Numbered from the stretch's first letter, positions 1 through 7,282 are shown. The stretch: DNA of 19,202 bases from an uncultured Coriobacteriaceae bacterium (GCA_900549525.1 UWSJ01000033.1:1-19202), one strand, 5' to 3'. Made by a program: numbers and translations. The notes: generated from the letters alone by a model not told the origin.

Positions 1-171
1 AAGAAGGCCGAGCGCGAGGCCAAGGCCGCCGAGAAGGCCAAGCGTGCCGCCGAGTACGAGAAGAAGGCCGCCGCTGAAGCCGCCAAGGCCGCTGCCGAGG
101 CTCCTGCCGAGGAAGCCACCGAGGCTCCCGCCGCTGAGGCCGAGGCTACCGAGGCTCCTGCCGCCGAGTAG
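1..171 (+). CDS. C-terminal tail of a gene entering from the left, probably ribosomal protein L31
   Basis: An open frame runs from the first base to a TAG stop at 169-171 and encodes 56 residues made almost only of Ala, Glu and Lys, with a few Pro, Thr and Arg. The first half is basic (KKAEREAKAAEKAKRAAEYE) and likely helical. The second half is acidic and repeats an EAPA/TEAPAAE unit. No catalytic or structural domain is visible, so the sequence alone does not identify it. The inference to L31 (rpmE) rests on context: rpmE commonly precedes a DUF1385 gene and prfA/prmC in Gram-positive genomes, and low-complexity tails occur on ribosomal proteins. A tail of S2 or another ribosomal protein is an alternative. 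The start lies outside the window. It is followed by a clear terminator, so it ends its transcription unit. Confidence 0.6.
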   Translation, partial: KKAEREAKAAEKAKRAAEYEKKAAAEAAKAAAEAPAEEATEAPAAEAEATEAPAAE

Positions 172-241
172 CGCTGCCGCAGCCCTTTCGCGCCCCGGTT
201 TTCCATTGCGCGCGGAGGAGTGCGCCATAGCTTGCTTGCTC

Positions 242-274
242 AAGCCCCTGCAGCTGGTCTGCGGGGGCTTTTTT
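242..274 (+). terminator. Intrinsic terminator after the tail-encoding gene
   Basis: A 12-bp stem (AAGCCCCTGCAG at 242-253 with CTGCGGGGGCTT at 259-270, one G-U wobble) closes a 5-base loop. It is followed by an uninterrupted run of six T (269-274, the first two shared with the stem). This is a textbook Rho-independent terminator for the gene ending at 171, and it separates that gene from the DUF1385 gene. Confidence 0.9.
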
Positions 275-336
275 CTGCTGCTCGTGCCCTCGGCGCGCGC
301 CCTGTCGCCGGGGAGCGTTCGTAGTAGGGTGAAGCC

Positions 337-1506
337 ATGAGACGACCGTTCGGAGGGCATATGGCGCGCGAAGGTGGCATTGGCGAAGAGGGGGAGCTGT
401 TCCGCACGCACATTGGCGGCTCGGCCCTGACCGAGGGCGTGATGATGCGCGGCAAGCTTAGCTGGGCAGTCGCTGTCCGAGAGCCGTCTGGCAGTATCTA
501 CCTCGAGGAACATGAGCTCAAGGTCACGAGCGCAGCCTGGCGGCGCGTGCCGATTCTCCGGGGCTGCGTGGCCTTTGTCGAGTCGATGGTGCTCTCTGTC
601 AAGGCCATGGCCATTGCCGCCGACCATGCCTATGACGCGGAGGGTGAGTCTTTCGTGAGCCGCGCTGCCACGCCAGGTGGCTCCGAGCCCGTCGCGGATC
701 GTCTCCCTGCAGGCGTGGCAAACCATCGCGAGACGGATGTCCTCGCGTCACTGTCCGCCCCTGTTCCGTCGCCCGCTCCGGCATCGACGTCTGCGCAGGA
801 AGCGGAGCGTGCCCCGGGCATCTCCGGCGGCGCCCTTGCCCTGTCGATGGCGACGGGGCTTGCTCTCGGCATCGCGCTGTTCGTGGCGCTGCCCGTTGCG
901 GTCGCCAACCTGCTCGTGGGCGACTACGCGTCCGCCAACGCCCTCGCGTGGAACGCGGTCGAGGCGGCCCTGCGCATCGCCGTCTTCGTTGCCTATATCG
1001 CCCTCGTGGGCCTCATGCCCGATATGGCCCGCGTCTTTGGCTATCACGGTGCCGAGCACCTCAGCATTCACTGCTTCGAGCATGGGCTGCCGCTCACGCC
1101 TGCCAACGCGGCACGCTTCTCGCGCCTGCATGTTCGGTGCGGCACGGCCTTCCTCATCATGACGATGCTCGTCGCCATCGTGGTGAACACCTTCGTGCCG
1201 GTGGGGGCCTGGGCCGACGGCCTGGGTCTTATGGGGATTGCGCGAGTGGGCCTCGTGTTCGCCTCTCGCCTTGCGCTCCTTCCGATCGTGGCGGGCCTGT
1301 CCTACGAGGTCACGGTCAAGTGGGCGGGCTCGCATCCGGAGAATCCGCTCGTGCGCATCGTGTTGTGGCCGGGGCTCCAGATGCAGCGGCTCACCACGCG
1401 CGTCCCCGACGAGGGCATGCTCGAGTGCGCCATCGCCGCCCTCACATGCGTGCGCGAGCGCGAGGAGCGCGCGGGTCTGGCGGCGGGGGAGTCCTGCTGC
1501 TCGTAG
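337..1506 (+). CDS. DUF1385 family integral membrane protein
   Basis: The 389-residue protein carries the hallmarks of DUF1385 (YqhQ-like) proteins, which have no firmly assigned biochemical role. Visible motifs are GGSALTEGVMMRG (27-39), YHGAEH (236-241), HVRCGT (265-270), SYEVTVK (322-328) and PGLQMQRLTTRVPDEG (345-360). Hydrophobic segments near 166-195, 207-228, 271-290 and 299-320 indicate several membrane spans. A Pro/Ala/Ser-rich hydrophilic stretch (about 100-162) separates the N-terminal motif region from the first span and is longer than I expect for the family. The ATG at 337 has a GGTGA ribosome site four bases upstream. ATG 361, preceded by GGAGGG, is an equally plausible start. 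It sits alone between a terminator and a gene remnant, upstream of prfA as in many Gram-positive genomes. The family assignment is firm; the function is unknown. Confidence 0.92.
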   Translation: MRRPFGGHMAREGGIGEEGELFRTHIGGSALTEGVMMRGKLSWAVAVREPSGSIYLEEHELKVTSAAWRRVPILRGCVAFVESMVLSVKAMAIAADHAYDAEGESFVSRAATPGGSEPVADRLPAGVANHRETDVLASLSAPVPSPAPASTSAQEAERAPGISGGALALSMATGLALGIALFVALPVAVANLLVGDYASANALAWNAVEAALRIAVFVAYIALVGLMPDMARVFGYHGAEHLSIHCFEHGLPLTPANAARFSRLHVRCGTAFLIMTMLVAIVVNTFVPVGAWADGLGLMGIARVGLVFASRLALLPIVAGLSYEVTVKWAGSHPENPLVRIVLWPGLQMQRLTTRVPDEGMLECAIAALTCVREREERAGLAAGESCCS

Positions 1507-1579
1507 CGTCCCGTACGTCTCCCGTGTCGTGGCGCCGGGCCGCGCCGTCGTCGCGATTTCGCGCCACGGGCATTTTCAG

Positions 1580-1881
1580 CTAGCTTGGGCTTCGTGGTTC
1601 GGCTGCGGCCTCGCGGCCCTGTGGCGCGTGGCCATGGGCTCGCCTTTCTCACCAAGCAGTTGCAGGCGTGCCCAAGCGCTCGTGTGGGCCTGCTGGCTTG
1701 GCGTGACCTTCCTCGTGTTCTCCTTCATGGAGGGAACCATCCACCAGTACTACACGGTGGCACGGGCGGCCGCGGGCAGTCGTCCGACGAGGAAAGCAGC
1801 GCCGAGTGGGTGGCCGAGATCTTCGAGTCGGTGACGGTGGGAGGCGCGACGCTCTACGACCTCACGCAGCCGCTTTCGTAG
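1580..1881 (+). pseudogene. Remnant of a GT39/ArnT-like membrane glycosyltransferase
   Basis: Two frames carry pieces that look like one protein family. In the frame of position 1676, bases 1676-1762 encode ALVWACWLGVTFLVFSFMEG followed by TIHQYYTVA, resembling the FSFM-G-x-x-HxYYTVALAP segment of actinobacterial glycosyltransferase family 39 proteins. In the next frame, about 1770-1881 encodes GRGQSSDEESSAEWV followed by EIFESVTVGGATLYDL, matching the C-terminal end of the same proteins (WV...GG-TLYDL). The roughly 200 residues normally between these blocks are missing, the junction is out of frame, and the N-terminal catalytic part is absent. I read this as a degraded gene with a large internal deletion. 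It has no start or ribosome site and ends where the convergent DUF2974 gene ends. The family call is from memory of motifs, not a search. Confidence 0.6.
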
Positions 1882-1890
1882 GCGGGCCGC

Positions 1891-3033
1891 CTACTTGGGA
1901 TGAACGATCGATTCGAGGGCCTCGCCCACGGCCGCCCCGGCGTCGGCGAGGCCCTTCGAGAGCGACTCTCCCACAAGCGCTCCCACCATCTGTGACACCG
2001 CCTCGCGCACGTCGGGGTCAAGCGTCGAGTATGCGCGGGCGATGCGCAGGTACGACCCCGGCGCCCCCGCGGCGACGTCCGAGAGCGAGGCGCCGCCCTG
2101 CGCGAGCGCCTCAAACAGCCCATCCGTGAGCCTACGGAGAAACGCGCTGTCCTGGCCGTCAATCACATGACCAAATACCTCACCTATCCGCTGCGCCCGC
2201 TCGTCGATGGAGCTTCGCCTGACGAAGTGATTGCCTTCCACCTGCCAGTTCACGGGGCTGTGCTGCATCACGGCGGTGGTAGCCGAGGCAACCACCTCGC
2301 GCTTCTGACTCTGTCCCAGCAGCTGCCCCACCACGCAGAATTCGGGCACGAAGCGCCGCACGCGCCCTTCGATGGCCTCGAGCGCCTCGGCGGGGACGAG
2401 CCCCCGCATGAAGCCGGGGCCGTCGTGTACCCACACCTCGCGCACGCGACGCCGCGTGAGCCAGCCGGCCATGGCCGTCGCGTACATGGCGAGGTTGCCT
2501 CCCTTGGAGTGACCGCCCACGCGCAGGGGCCCGCGCGTGTGGCGACGCACGTCCTCGAGGTAGGCGACGGCATGTCGCTGCGATCCCACGACGGTGTAGG
2601 TCATCCGGAAGTCCTCGCGCCAGCCACAGAAGCTGTCGTCCGTGCCGCGGAACACGACGTAGGTCGAGCCGTCGTCCAGGCCCACGCACAGGGCCGAGAA
2701 CTGCTCGGTTGCCTCGTCGTCCAGCACGTTCGCAAAGCGCGAGAGCCGTGCGGCCCCGAAGCGCCGCGAGGACGCCATCTTATAGAAGGGCTCGGGCGTG
2801 GCGGGCGGGACGAGGGTGGGGCCCTCCTGCAGGAGACCTGCCGCGACGCGCTCCTCGTAGCGCCGTGCCGCCTCGCGGACGGTGACGAAGCCGCCCTCCT
2901 CCTCAGAAGGAACCACGCCGTCGAGTGCAAGGTAGCTCACTTGTGTGAGGATGAGGCTGTCGACCTCGTTGAACGGATCCTGGGCAAACGTCAGGTCGCT
3001 CCTCCAGTCCAGGTAGTCGAGCATTGTCGCCAT
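1891..3033 (-). CDS. DUF2974 (Mbeg1-like) alpha/beta-hydrolase-fold protein
   Basis: The 380-residue protein begins MATMLDYLDWRSDLTF and continues FNEVDSLILTQVSYL, the characteristic N-terminus of DUF2974 proteins. FRGTDD (128-133) and the nucleophile elbow GGHSKGGN (173-180, Ser176) give it a lipase/esterase-like alpha/beta-hydrolase signature. Asp204 in HDGPGF and His258 in QHSPVNW are candidate triad partners, by inference. No signal peptide or membrane span is seen, so a cytoplasmic location is likely. The substrate is unknown. GGGAGG (plus-strand 3043-3048) lies nine bases from the ATG, supporting this start. It is the only minus-strand gene in the window, divergent from prfA and convergent with the glycosyltransferase remnant, so it is probably monocistronic. 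Its TAG stop lies in a short palindrome (1879-1893). Confidence 0.9.
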   Translation of the reverse strand: MATMLDYLDWRSDLTFAQDPFNEVDSLILTQVSYLALDGVVPSEEEGGFVTVREAARRYEERVAAGLLQEGPTLVPPATPEPFYKMASSRRFGAARLSRFANVLDDEATEQFSALCVGLDDGSTYVVFRGTDDSFCGWREDFRMTYTVVGSQRHAVAYLEDVRRHTRGPLRVGGHSKGGNLAMYATAMAGWLTRRRVREVWVHDGPGFMRGLVPAEALEAIEGRVRRFVPEFCVVGQLLGQSQKREVVASATTAVMQHSPVNWQVEGNHFVRRSSIDERAQRIGEVFGHVIDGQDSAFLRRLTDGLFEALAQGGASLSDVAAGAPGSYLRIARAYSTLDPDVREAVSQMVGALVGESLSKGLADAGAAVGEALESIVHPK

Positions 3034-3100
3034 GTGTCACCGCCTCCCATGCGTTTCTCGTAGTGTTCCCATGTTTGCGGCGACTAGTAGCTCCCGATGC

Positions 3101-3128
3101 TCGACGAGGCGGGGCAACGGGGTATAGT
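3101..3128 (+). promoter_or_regulatory. Candidate sigma-70-type promoter for prfA
   Basis: TCGACG (3101-3106, 4 of 6 to TTGACA) and TATAGT (3123-3128, 5 of 6 to TATAAT) are separated by 16 bases. It lies in the 248-base gap between the divergent DUF2974 gene and prfA, and would give a leader of about 145 bases that includes a possible minigene. This is a pattern match only. Confidence 0.45.
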
Positions 3129-3166
3129 GAGAGAGTTGATTCGATATTCTGCTTGGAGGCCGAACC

Positions 3167-3193
3167 ATGTACCTGAGGACGGACATGCTCTAG
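3167..3193 (+). CDS. Possible 8-residue leader peptide ahead of prfA
   Basis: ATG at 3167 is preceded at seven bases by a perfect GGAGG (3155-3159). The frame encodes MYLRTDML and stops at TAG (3191-3193). Six bases after the stop comes a small GC hairpin (GGGGC 3200-3204, loop CGC, GCCCC 3208-3212). UAG is read only by RF1, the product of the downstream gene, which makes an RF1-sensing leader conceivable. However, TAG is the commonest stop in this window and such a short ORF can arise by chance. There is no homology to support it. Confidence 0.3.
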   Translation: MYLRTDML

Positions 3194-3281
3194 CTGTGCG
3201 GGGCCGCGCCCCATCGGCCTTGATGCCGCCGCGCGTCGCCCCGACCCGCCATGTCCACGTCTCAACACTCAGGAGCACATC

Positions 3282-4349
3282 ATGCGTGACAAGCTCGAGA
3301 AGCTCATCGCTGCCTATGCGGAGCTCGAAAAGAAGCTCTCCGACCCGGCGGTCATGTCAGACCAGAAGGAATACACCCGCCTCGCCAAGGAGCACTCCAG
3401 CCAGGCAGCCCTCGTGGCCGCGGCCAAAGAGTACCTCCAGGCCCTCGACGACATTGAGGCCGCCAAGGAGATGCTGCACGAGAGCTCCGACGCAGACGAG
3501 AAGGAGATGCTCCAGGACGACATCTCCGAGAACGAGGCCAAGCTGCCCAAGCTCGAGGACGACATCAAGTTCATGCTCATCCCCGGCGACCCCAACGACG
3601 AGAAGGACACCATCGTCGAGATTCGCGCCGGCGTCGGCGGCGACGAGGCCGGCATCTTCGCCGGCGACCTCTACAAGATGTACGAGCGCTTTGCCGCCGC
3701 GAAGGGCTGGAAGATCCAGGCCCTCTCGAGCAGCCCGTCCGACGCCGGTGGCTTCAAGACCATCGAGTTCAAGGTGCTGGGCGACCGCGTCTACTCCGTC
3801 ATGAAGTACGAGAGCGGCGTGCACCGCGTGCAGCGCATTCCCAAGACCGAGAGCCAGGGCCGCATCCAGACCTCCACGGCCACCGTCGCCGTCATGCCCG
3901 AGGCCGACGAGATCGACATCAAGATCGACCCCACCGACCTGCGCATCGACACCTATTGCGCCTCCGGCCCCGGCGGCCAGTGCGTCAACACCACGTACTC
4001 GGCCGTGCGCATCACGCACCTGCCCACCAACACCGTGGTGCAGTCGCAGGACCAGCGCTCGCAGATCCAGAACCGCGAGGTCTGCATGCAGATGCTCCGC
4101 GCTCGTCTCTACGAGCAGGAGCTCGAGAAGCAGCAGGCCGAGCAGAGCGCCGAGCGCCTCTCACAGATCGGCCACGGCAACCGTTCCGAGAAGATCCGCA
4201 CCTACAACCAGCCGCAGGACCGCGTGACCGACCACCGCATCGGCTTCAACGGCACCTACAACGGCGTGCTGCTGGGCAGCGACCTCGGCCAGGTCATCGA
4301 CGCCCTCGCCGCTGCCGATCGCGCCGAGAAGCTCGCCAAGGCCGTCTGA
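3282..4349 (+). CDS. prfA: Peptide chain release factor 1 (RF1)
   Basis: RF1 recognises UAA and UAG in the ribosomal A site and triggers release of the finished peptide. The 355 residues match the family length. An N-terminal helical domain (about 1-100) is followed by GVGGDEAG (117-124), the stop-codon tripeptide in P-x-T form (PKT, 187-189, where PAT or PVT is usual) within HRVQRIPKTESQGR, and the catalytic GGQ (231-233, Gln233). The GGQ flank reads GGQCVNTTYS instead of the more usual GGQHVNTTDS. AGGAG six bases before the ATG fixes the start. Its own stop is TGA, which RF1 cannot read, so making RF1 does not require RF1. A terminator follows at once; the enzyme that methylates Gln233 is encoded next. 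Confidence 0.98.
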   Translation: MRDKLEKLIAAYAELEKKLSDPAVMSDQKEYTRLAKEHSSQAALVAAAKEYLQALDDIEAAKEMLHESSDADEKEMLQDDISENEAKLPKLEDDIKFMLIPGDPNDEKDTIVEIRAGVGGDEAGIFAGDLYKMYERFAAAKGWKIQALSSSPSDAGGFKTIEFKVLGDRVYSVMKYESGVHRVQRIPKTESQGRIQTSTATVAVMPEADEIDIKIDPTDLRIDTYCASGPGGQCVNTTYSAVRITHLPTNTVVQSQDQRSQIQNREVCMQMLRARLYEQELEKQQAEQSAERLSQIGHGNRSEKIRTYNQPQDRVTDHRIGFNGTYNGVLLGSDLGQVIDALAAADRAEKLAKAV

Positions 4350-4371
4350 GGCTCATTGCCCGTAAGCCTCC

Positions 4372-4399
4372 GGCCCGTCGGTTCTCCGGCGGGCCTTTT
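4372..4399 (+). terminator. Intrinsic terminator or attenuator between prfA and prmC
   Basis: GGCCCGTCGG (4372-4381) pairs with CCGGCGGGCC (4386-4395), a 10-bp stem with one G-U pair and a TTCT loop. Four T follow (4396-4399). The next gene starts only 18 bases later with no obvious promoter between, so partial termination that sets the prfA:prmC ratio is likely. Confidence 0.8.
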
Positions 4400-4417
4400 C
4401 GTATCCCAGGGAGAGCC

Positions 4418-5959
4418 ATGTCCCAAGAGAACACCTGGACCGTCAAGCGCTGCCTCGACTGGACGCGCGGCTATCTCGAGAAGAAGGGCGACGAACACCC
4501 TCGCCTCTCGGCCGAGTGGCTGCTCTGCGCGGCGACCGGCAAGGACAGGACGGGGCTCTACATGGCATACGGCGACGAGCTCACCAAGCCCGAGCTCGAC
4601 CTCATGCATGGCTTCATCGAGCGCAGGGCCTCCGGCGAGCCGCTCCAGTACGTGACGGGCAAGACCGCCTTCCGCTTCGTGGAGGTTGCCTGCGCACCGG
4701 GTGTCCTCATCCCGCGTCCCGAAACCGAGCTGCTCGTTGACGCGGCACTCGAGGGCATCGACGCGGCGCGCGGCCTCGATGAGGTGCGCGTGCTGGAGGT
4801 GGGCTGCGGTACGGGCTGCGTCTCGTGCGCCATCGCGAGCGAGCGGCCCGGTACCCGCGTCACGGCGACCGACATCTCGCCGGTGGCGGTGTCTCTTGCC
4901 ACGCGCAATCGCGACGCGCTGGGGCTCGCCGATGCGGTCGACGTCGTCGAGTGCGACCTCGACGCCGGCGTGCCCCCGGAGCTGAGAGGCACGTTTGCCG
5001 TGCTCGTCTCGAACCCGCCCTATATCCCCGACGACGTGATGCGGGCCCTTCCGGACGAGGTCGCAAACTTCGAGCCGCACCTCGCGCTTGCGGGGGGTGC
5101 CGACGGGCTCGACGTCTTTCGCCGCCTGCTCGCGGTCGCGCCCGCAGAGCTGCTTCCGGGCGGCGTGCTCGCCGTCGAGCTGCACGAGGATGCGCTCGAC
5201 GCCGCCGCTGACCTTACGCGCGAGCAGGGCGGTTGGAAGTCGGTCGAGATCCGCGAGGACCTCACGCACCGCCCGCGCTTCCTCGTGGCCGTGCGCGAAG
5301 GCGAGCTTCCCCGGGACGAGGCTCCCGACCCCAAGCGCGGCCGCATCGTTGCCTGCGACCAGGCTCACCCCGCGCCCGAGGTCCTCGCCGACGCCGCAGC
5401 GGTGCTGCGTGCGGCCGGTGTCATCGTGATGCCCACGGACTCCGTCTACGGCATCGGGGCGGCGGCCACGCCGGACAATCCCGGTCACGCCCGCATCTTC
5501 GACATCAAGCGGCGTGACCGCGCCCAGACGCTGCCCCTGCTCGTCTCCGACGCCTCAGAGCTCGACCGGCTTGCCACGGACGTGCCCGCCTGGGCCCGCG
5601 AGCTCGCCGAGCGCTTCTGGCCCGGTGCGCTTACGCTCGTCGTGCGAGCGTCCGATGCCGTCCCGGCGGACTACGTGCGCAACGGCACCGTCGCCCTGCG
5701 CGTTCCGGACTCCGAGCTCGTCCGCACCCTCGCCCGCGAGGTGGGGCCGCTCGCCGTCACGAGCGCCAACACCCACGGCATGCCCTCGCCGGCCACCTCG
5801 GACGACATCGAGCGCCGCATCGCCGACGCGGCCGACCTCACGCTCGCAGCTGGGCCCACACCTGCCGGCATCGCCTCCACCATCATCGACGCCACCTCCG
5901 ACGAGCCGCGTGTCATCCGCGAGGGGGCCATCGCCACGGGAGCCCAGGACCTGGGCTAA
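4418..5959 (+). CDS. prmC: Fusion of PrmC (release-factor glutamine methyltransferase) and TsaC/Sua5 (threonylcarbamoyl-AMP synthase)
   Basis: The 513-residue protein joins two enzymes. Residues 1 to about 295 are PrmC/HemK: a helical N-terminal domain, the SAM-binding motif EVGCGTGC (127-134) and the catalytic NPPY (199-202), which methylates the GGQ glutamine of RF1 and RF2. Residues about 308-513 are a YrdC-type domain: PTDSVYGIGA (339-348), KRRDRAQTLPLLV (364-376), FWPGALTLV (400-408) and LAVTSAN (445-451). It would make threonylcarbamoyl-AMP from threonine, bicarbonate and ATP for tRNA t6A. It lacks the extra C-terminal Sua5 domain, so it is TsaC-sized. A charged linker (about 293-310) joins them with no stop, so this is one frame and not two genes. 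AGGGAGAG just before ATG 4418 supports this start; an in-frame extension upstream would overlap prfA and lacks family sequence. Confidence 0.95.
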   Translation: MSQENTWTVKRCLDWTRGYLEKKGDEHPRLSAEWLLCAATGKDRTGLYMAYGDELTKPELDLMHGFIERRASGEPLQYVTGKTAFRFVEVACAPGVLIPRPETELLVDAALEGIDAARGLDEVRVLEVGCGTGCVSCAIASERPGTRVTATDISPVAVSLATRNRDALGLADAVDVVECDLDAGVPPELRGTFAVLVSNPPYIPDDVMRALPDEVANFEPHLALAGGADGLDVFRRLLAVAPAELLPGGVLAVELHEDALDAAADLTREQGGWKSVEIREDLTHRPRFLVAVREGELPRDEAPDPKRGRIVACDQAHPAPEVLADAAAVLRAAGVIVMPTDSVYGIGAAATPDNPGHARIFDIKRRDRAQTLPLLVSDASELDRLATDVPAWARELAERFWPGALTLVVRASDAVPADYVRNGTVALRVPDSELVRTLAREVGPLAVTSANTHGMPSPATSDDIERRIADAADLTLAAGPTPAGIASTIIDATSDEPRVIREGAIATGAQDLG

Positions 5960-6081
5960 CGCCGCGCCGCCGACGGCCTGCGTCGCCCGCCGCGAGGCCC
6001 CGGGGTGCAGGGCTTCGGCGCCATCGCCCGTGGTACGCTATTACCATCTGTAACGTCTCCGCGCGAAGCGAAGGAGCTCAC

Positions 6082-6522
6082 ATGCGCATTGTCGTCGCAT
6101 CCGACCACGCCGGGTTCTGCCAGAAGGACGTCATCATCGACTTCATTCGCGGGCTCGGGCACGAGGTGGAGGACCTCGGCCCCGAGACTGCCGCCCGCTG
6201 CGACTACCCCGACTACGCCTCCAAGGTGGCCCACCGCGTCGCCGACGGCACGGCCGACCGCGGCGTCCTCATCTGCGGCACGGGCATCGGCATGGCCATG
6301 ACGGCCGACAAGGTGCCGGGAGTGCGAGCCACGGTGGTGCAGACCAACACGTTTGCCCGCCTGTGCCGCGAGCACAACGACTGCAACGTGCTGTGCCTCT
6401 CCGGCCGCTTCACGGCTCCGATGGACAACTGCGAGTTCGTGAAGACCTTCCTTACCACCGAGTTTGGAGGCGGGCGCCACTGCGGCCGCGTCGAAAAGAT
6501 CATGAAGGAGGACGTACGCTAA
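6082..6522 (+). CDS. rpiB: Ribose-5-phosphate isomerase B (RpiB/LacAB family)
   Basis: The 146-residue cytoplasmic enzyme interconverts ribose 5-phosphate and ribulose 5-phosphate in the pentose phosphate pathway. ASDHAG (6-11, Asp8 and His9), the catalytic CGTGIGMA (65-72, Cys65) and REHND (96-100, His98) are the expected active-site elements, and GGRH near 130 is typical. Length matches the family. AAGGAG five bases before ATG 6082 fixes the start. The stop TAA shares its last base with the next start (TAATG), so upp is translationally coupled. Ribose 5-phosphate is the source of PRPP, the co-substrate of Upp, so the pairing makes metabolic sense. The 122-base gap upstream holds no gene, only a weak -10-like TACGCT at 6034-6039. 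LacA/LacB-type isomerases are the only other candidates and are less likely in this context. Confidence 0.96.
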   Translation: MRIVVASDHAGFCQKDVIIDFIRGLGHEVEDLGPETAARCDYPDYASKVAHRVADGTADRGVLICGTGIGMAMTADKVPGVRATVVQTNTFARLCREHNDCNVLCLSGRFTAPMDNCEFVKTFLTTEFGGGRHCGRVEKIMKEDVR

Positions 6523-7190
6523 TGAGCAAGCTAGACGAGATGGGCCTCACGCCCGAGCAGCGCGCCCGGGTCACCCTGGTCGACCACCCCATGGTGCAGC
6601 ACAAGGTCTCCATCCTGCGCGACGTCAACACGGGCACGAAGCAGTTCCGTGACCTCGTGCGCGAGCTGGCGCTCTTCGAGGGCTACGAGGCGACGCGTGA
6701 CCTGCCGCTTGAGCCCGTCCAGGTGACCACCCCGCTCGAGACCTGCACCTGCCAGCAGATTGCCGGCAAGAAGGTCGCCATCGTCCCCATCCTGCGCGCC
6801 GGCCTCGGCATGGTCGACGGCATCCTCGACCTCATCCCCGCCGCGCGCGTGGGCCACGTGGGCATGTACCGCGACCCGGTCACGCACGAGCCGCACGAGT
6901 ACTTCTGCAAGCTCCCGCCCGACGTGGAGCACCGCATCTGCCTCATCGTCGACCCGATGCTCGCCACGGGCGGTTCGGCCACCGCGGCCATCAAGTACCT
7001 GCGCGACGCCGGCGTCTCCGACATCCGCCTGCTCGTGCTCGTGTCTGTCGCCGAGGGCCTCAAGGCCGTGCTCAACTATGACCCCGACGTGCGCATCTTC
7101 ACCTGCGCCATCGACCGCGAGCTCGACGAGAACGCCTACATCCGCCCGGGCCTGGGCGACGCCGGCGACCGCATCTTCGGCACCAAGTAG
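6522..7190 (+). CDS. upp: Uracil phosphoribosyltransferase
   Basis: Upp converts uracil and PRPP to UMP (pyrimidine salvage). The 222-residue protein has the PRPP loop VDPMLATGGSAT (143-154) and the C-terminal uracil-binding segment YIRPGLGDAGDRIFGT (206-221), both canonical. The start is ATG 6522, overlapping the rpiB TAA by one base, with AAGGAGG (6505-6511) ten bases upstream. A longer in-frame reading would overlap rpiB and has no family similarity. Family lengths are about 205-210, so the N-terminus is slightly extended but ordinary. A GC-rich hairpin about 50 bases downstream may end the transcript before the atp promoter. Confidence 0.97.
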   Translation: MSKLDEMGLTPEQRARVTLVDHPMVQHKVSILRDVNTGTKQFRDLVRELALFEGYEATRDLPLEPVQVTTPLETCTCQQIAGKKVAIVPILRAGLGMVDGILDLIPAARVGHVGMYRDPVTHEPHEYFCKLPPDVEHRICLIVDPMLATGGSATAAIKYLRDAGVSDIRLLVLVSVAEGLKAVLNYDPDVRIFTCAIDRELDENAYIRPGLGDAGDRIFGTK

Positions 7191-7240
7191 CCTCGCTCTC
7201 GGGCCTGCACCCGCGCTACCGCTCACGGGCCAACAGCTAC

Positions 7241-7282
7241 CGCCCGCGACATGTCTGCTGGTAAGGGGACATGCCGCGGGCG
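7241..7282 (+). terminator. Large hairpin after upp, possible terminator
   Basis: CGCCCGCGACATGTC (7241-7255) pairs with GACATGCCGCGGGCG (7268-7282) at 14 of 15 positions (one A-C mismatch) around a 12-base loop. The following sequence (TATTGTTGATTA) is only moderately T-rich, so termination is plausible but not certain. It separates upp from the atp promoter. Confidence 0.55.

Noticed and set aside
275..336. Promoter for the DUF1385 gene after the terminator
   Set aside because: TAGTAG near 322-327 is a poor -10 and no -35 is visible. One is probably needed, but I cannot place it.
2167..3063. 298-codon plus-strand frame opposite the DUF2974 gene
   Set aside because: The minus strand encodes clear DUF2974 and GHSKGG motifs with a good ribosome site. 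The plus-strand product is His/Ala/Gly-rich with none.
3956..4417. Upstream in-frame extension of the PrmC-TsaC fusion through the end of prfA
   Set aside because: It would overlap prfA by about 390 bases, translates to Arg-rich non-family sequence, and the ATG at 4418 has its own ribosome site and begins the family sequence.
6005..6039. Possible rpiB promoter with TACGCT at 6034-6039
   Set aside because: Only a weak -10 match with no -35 at 15-19 bases. Not strong enough to list.
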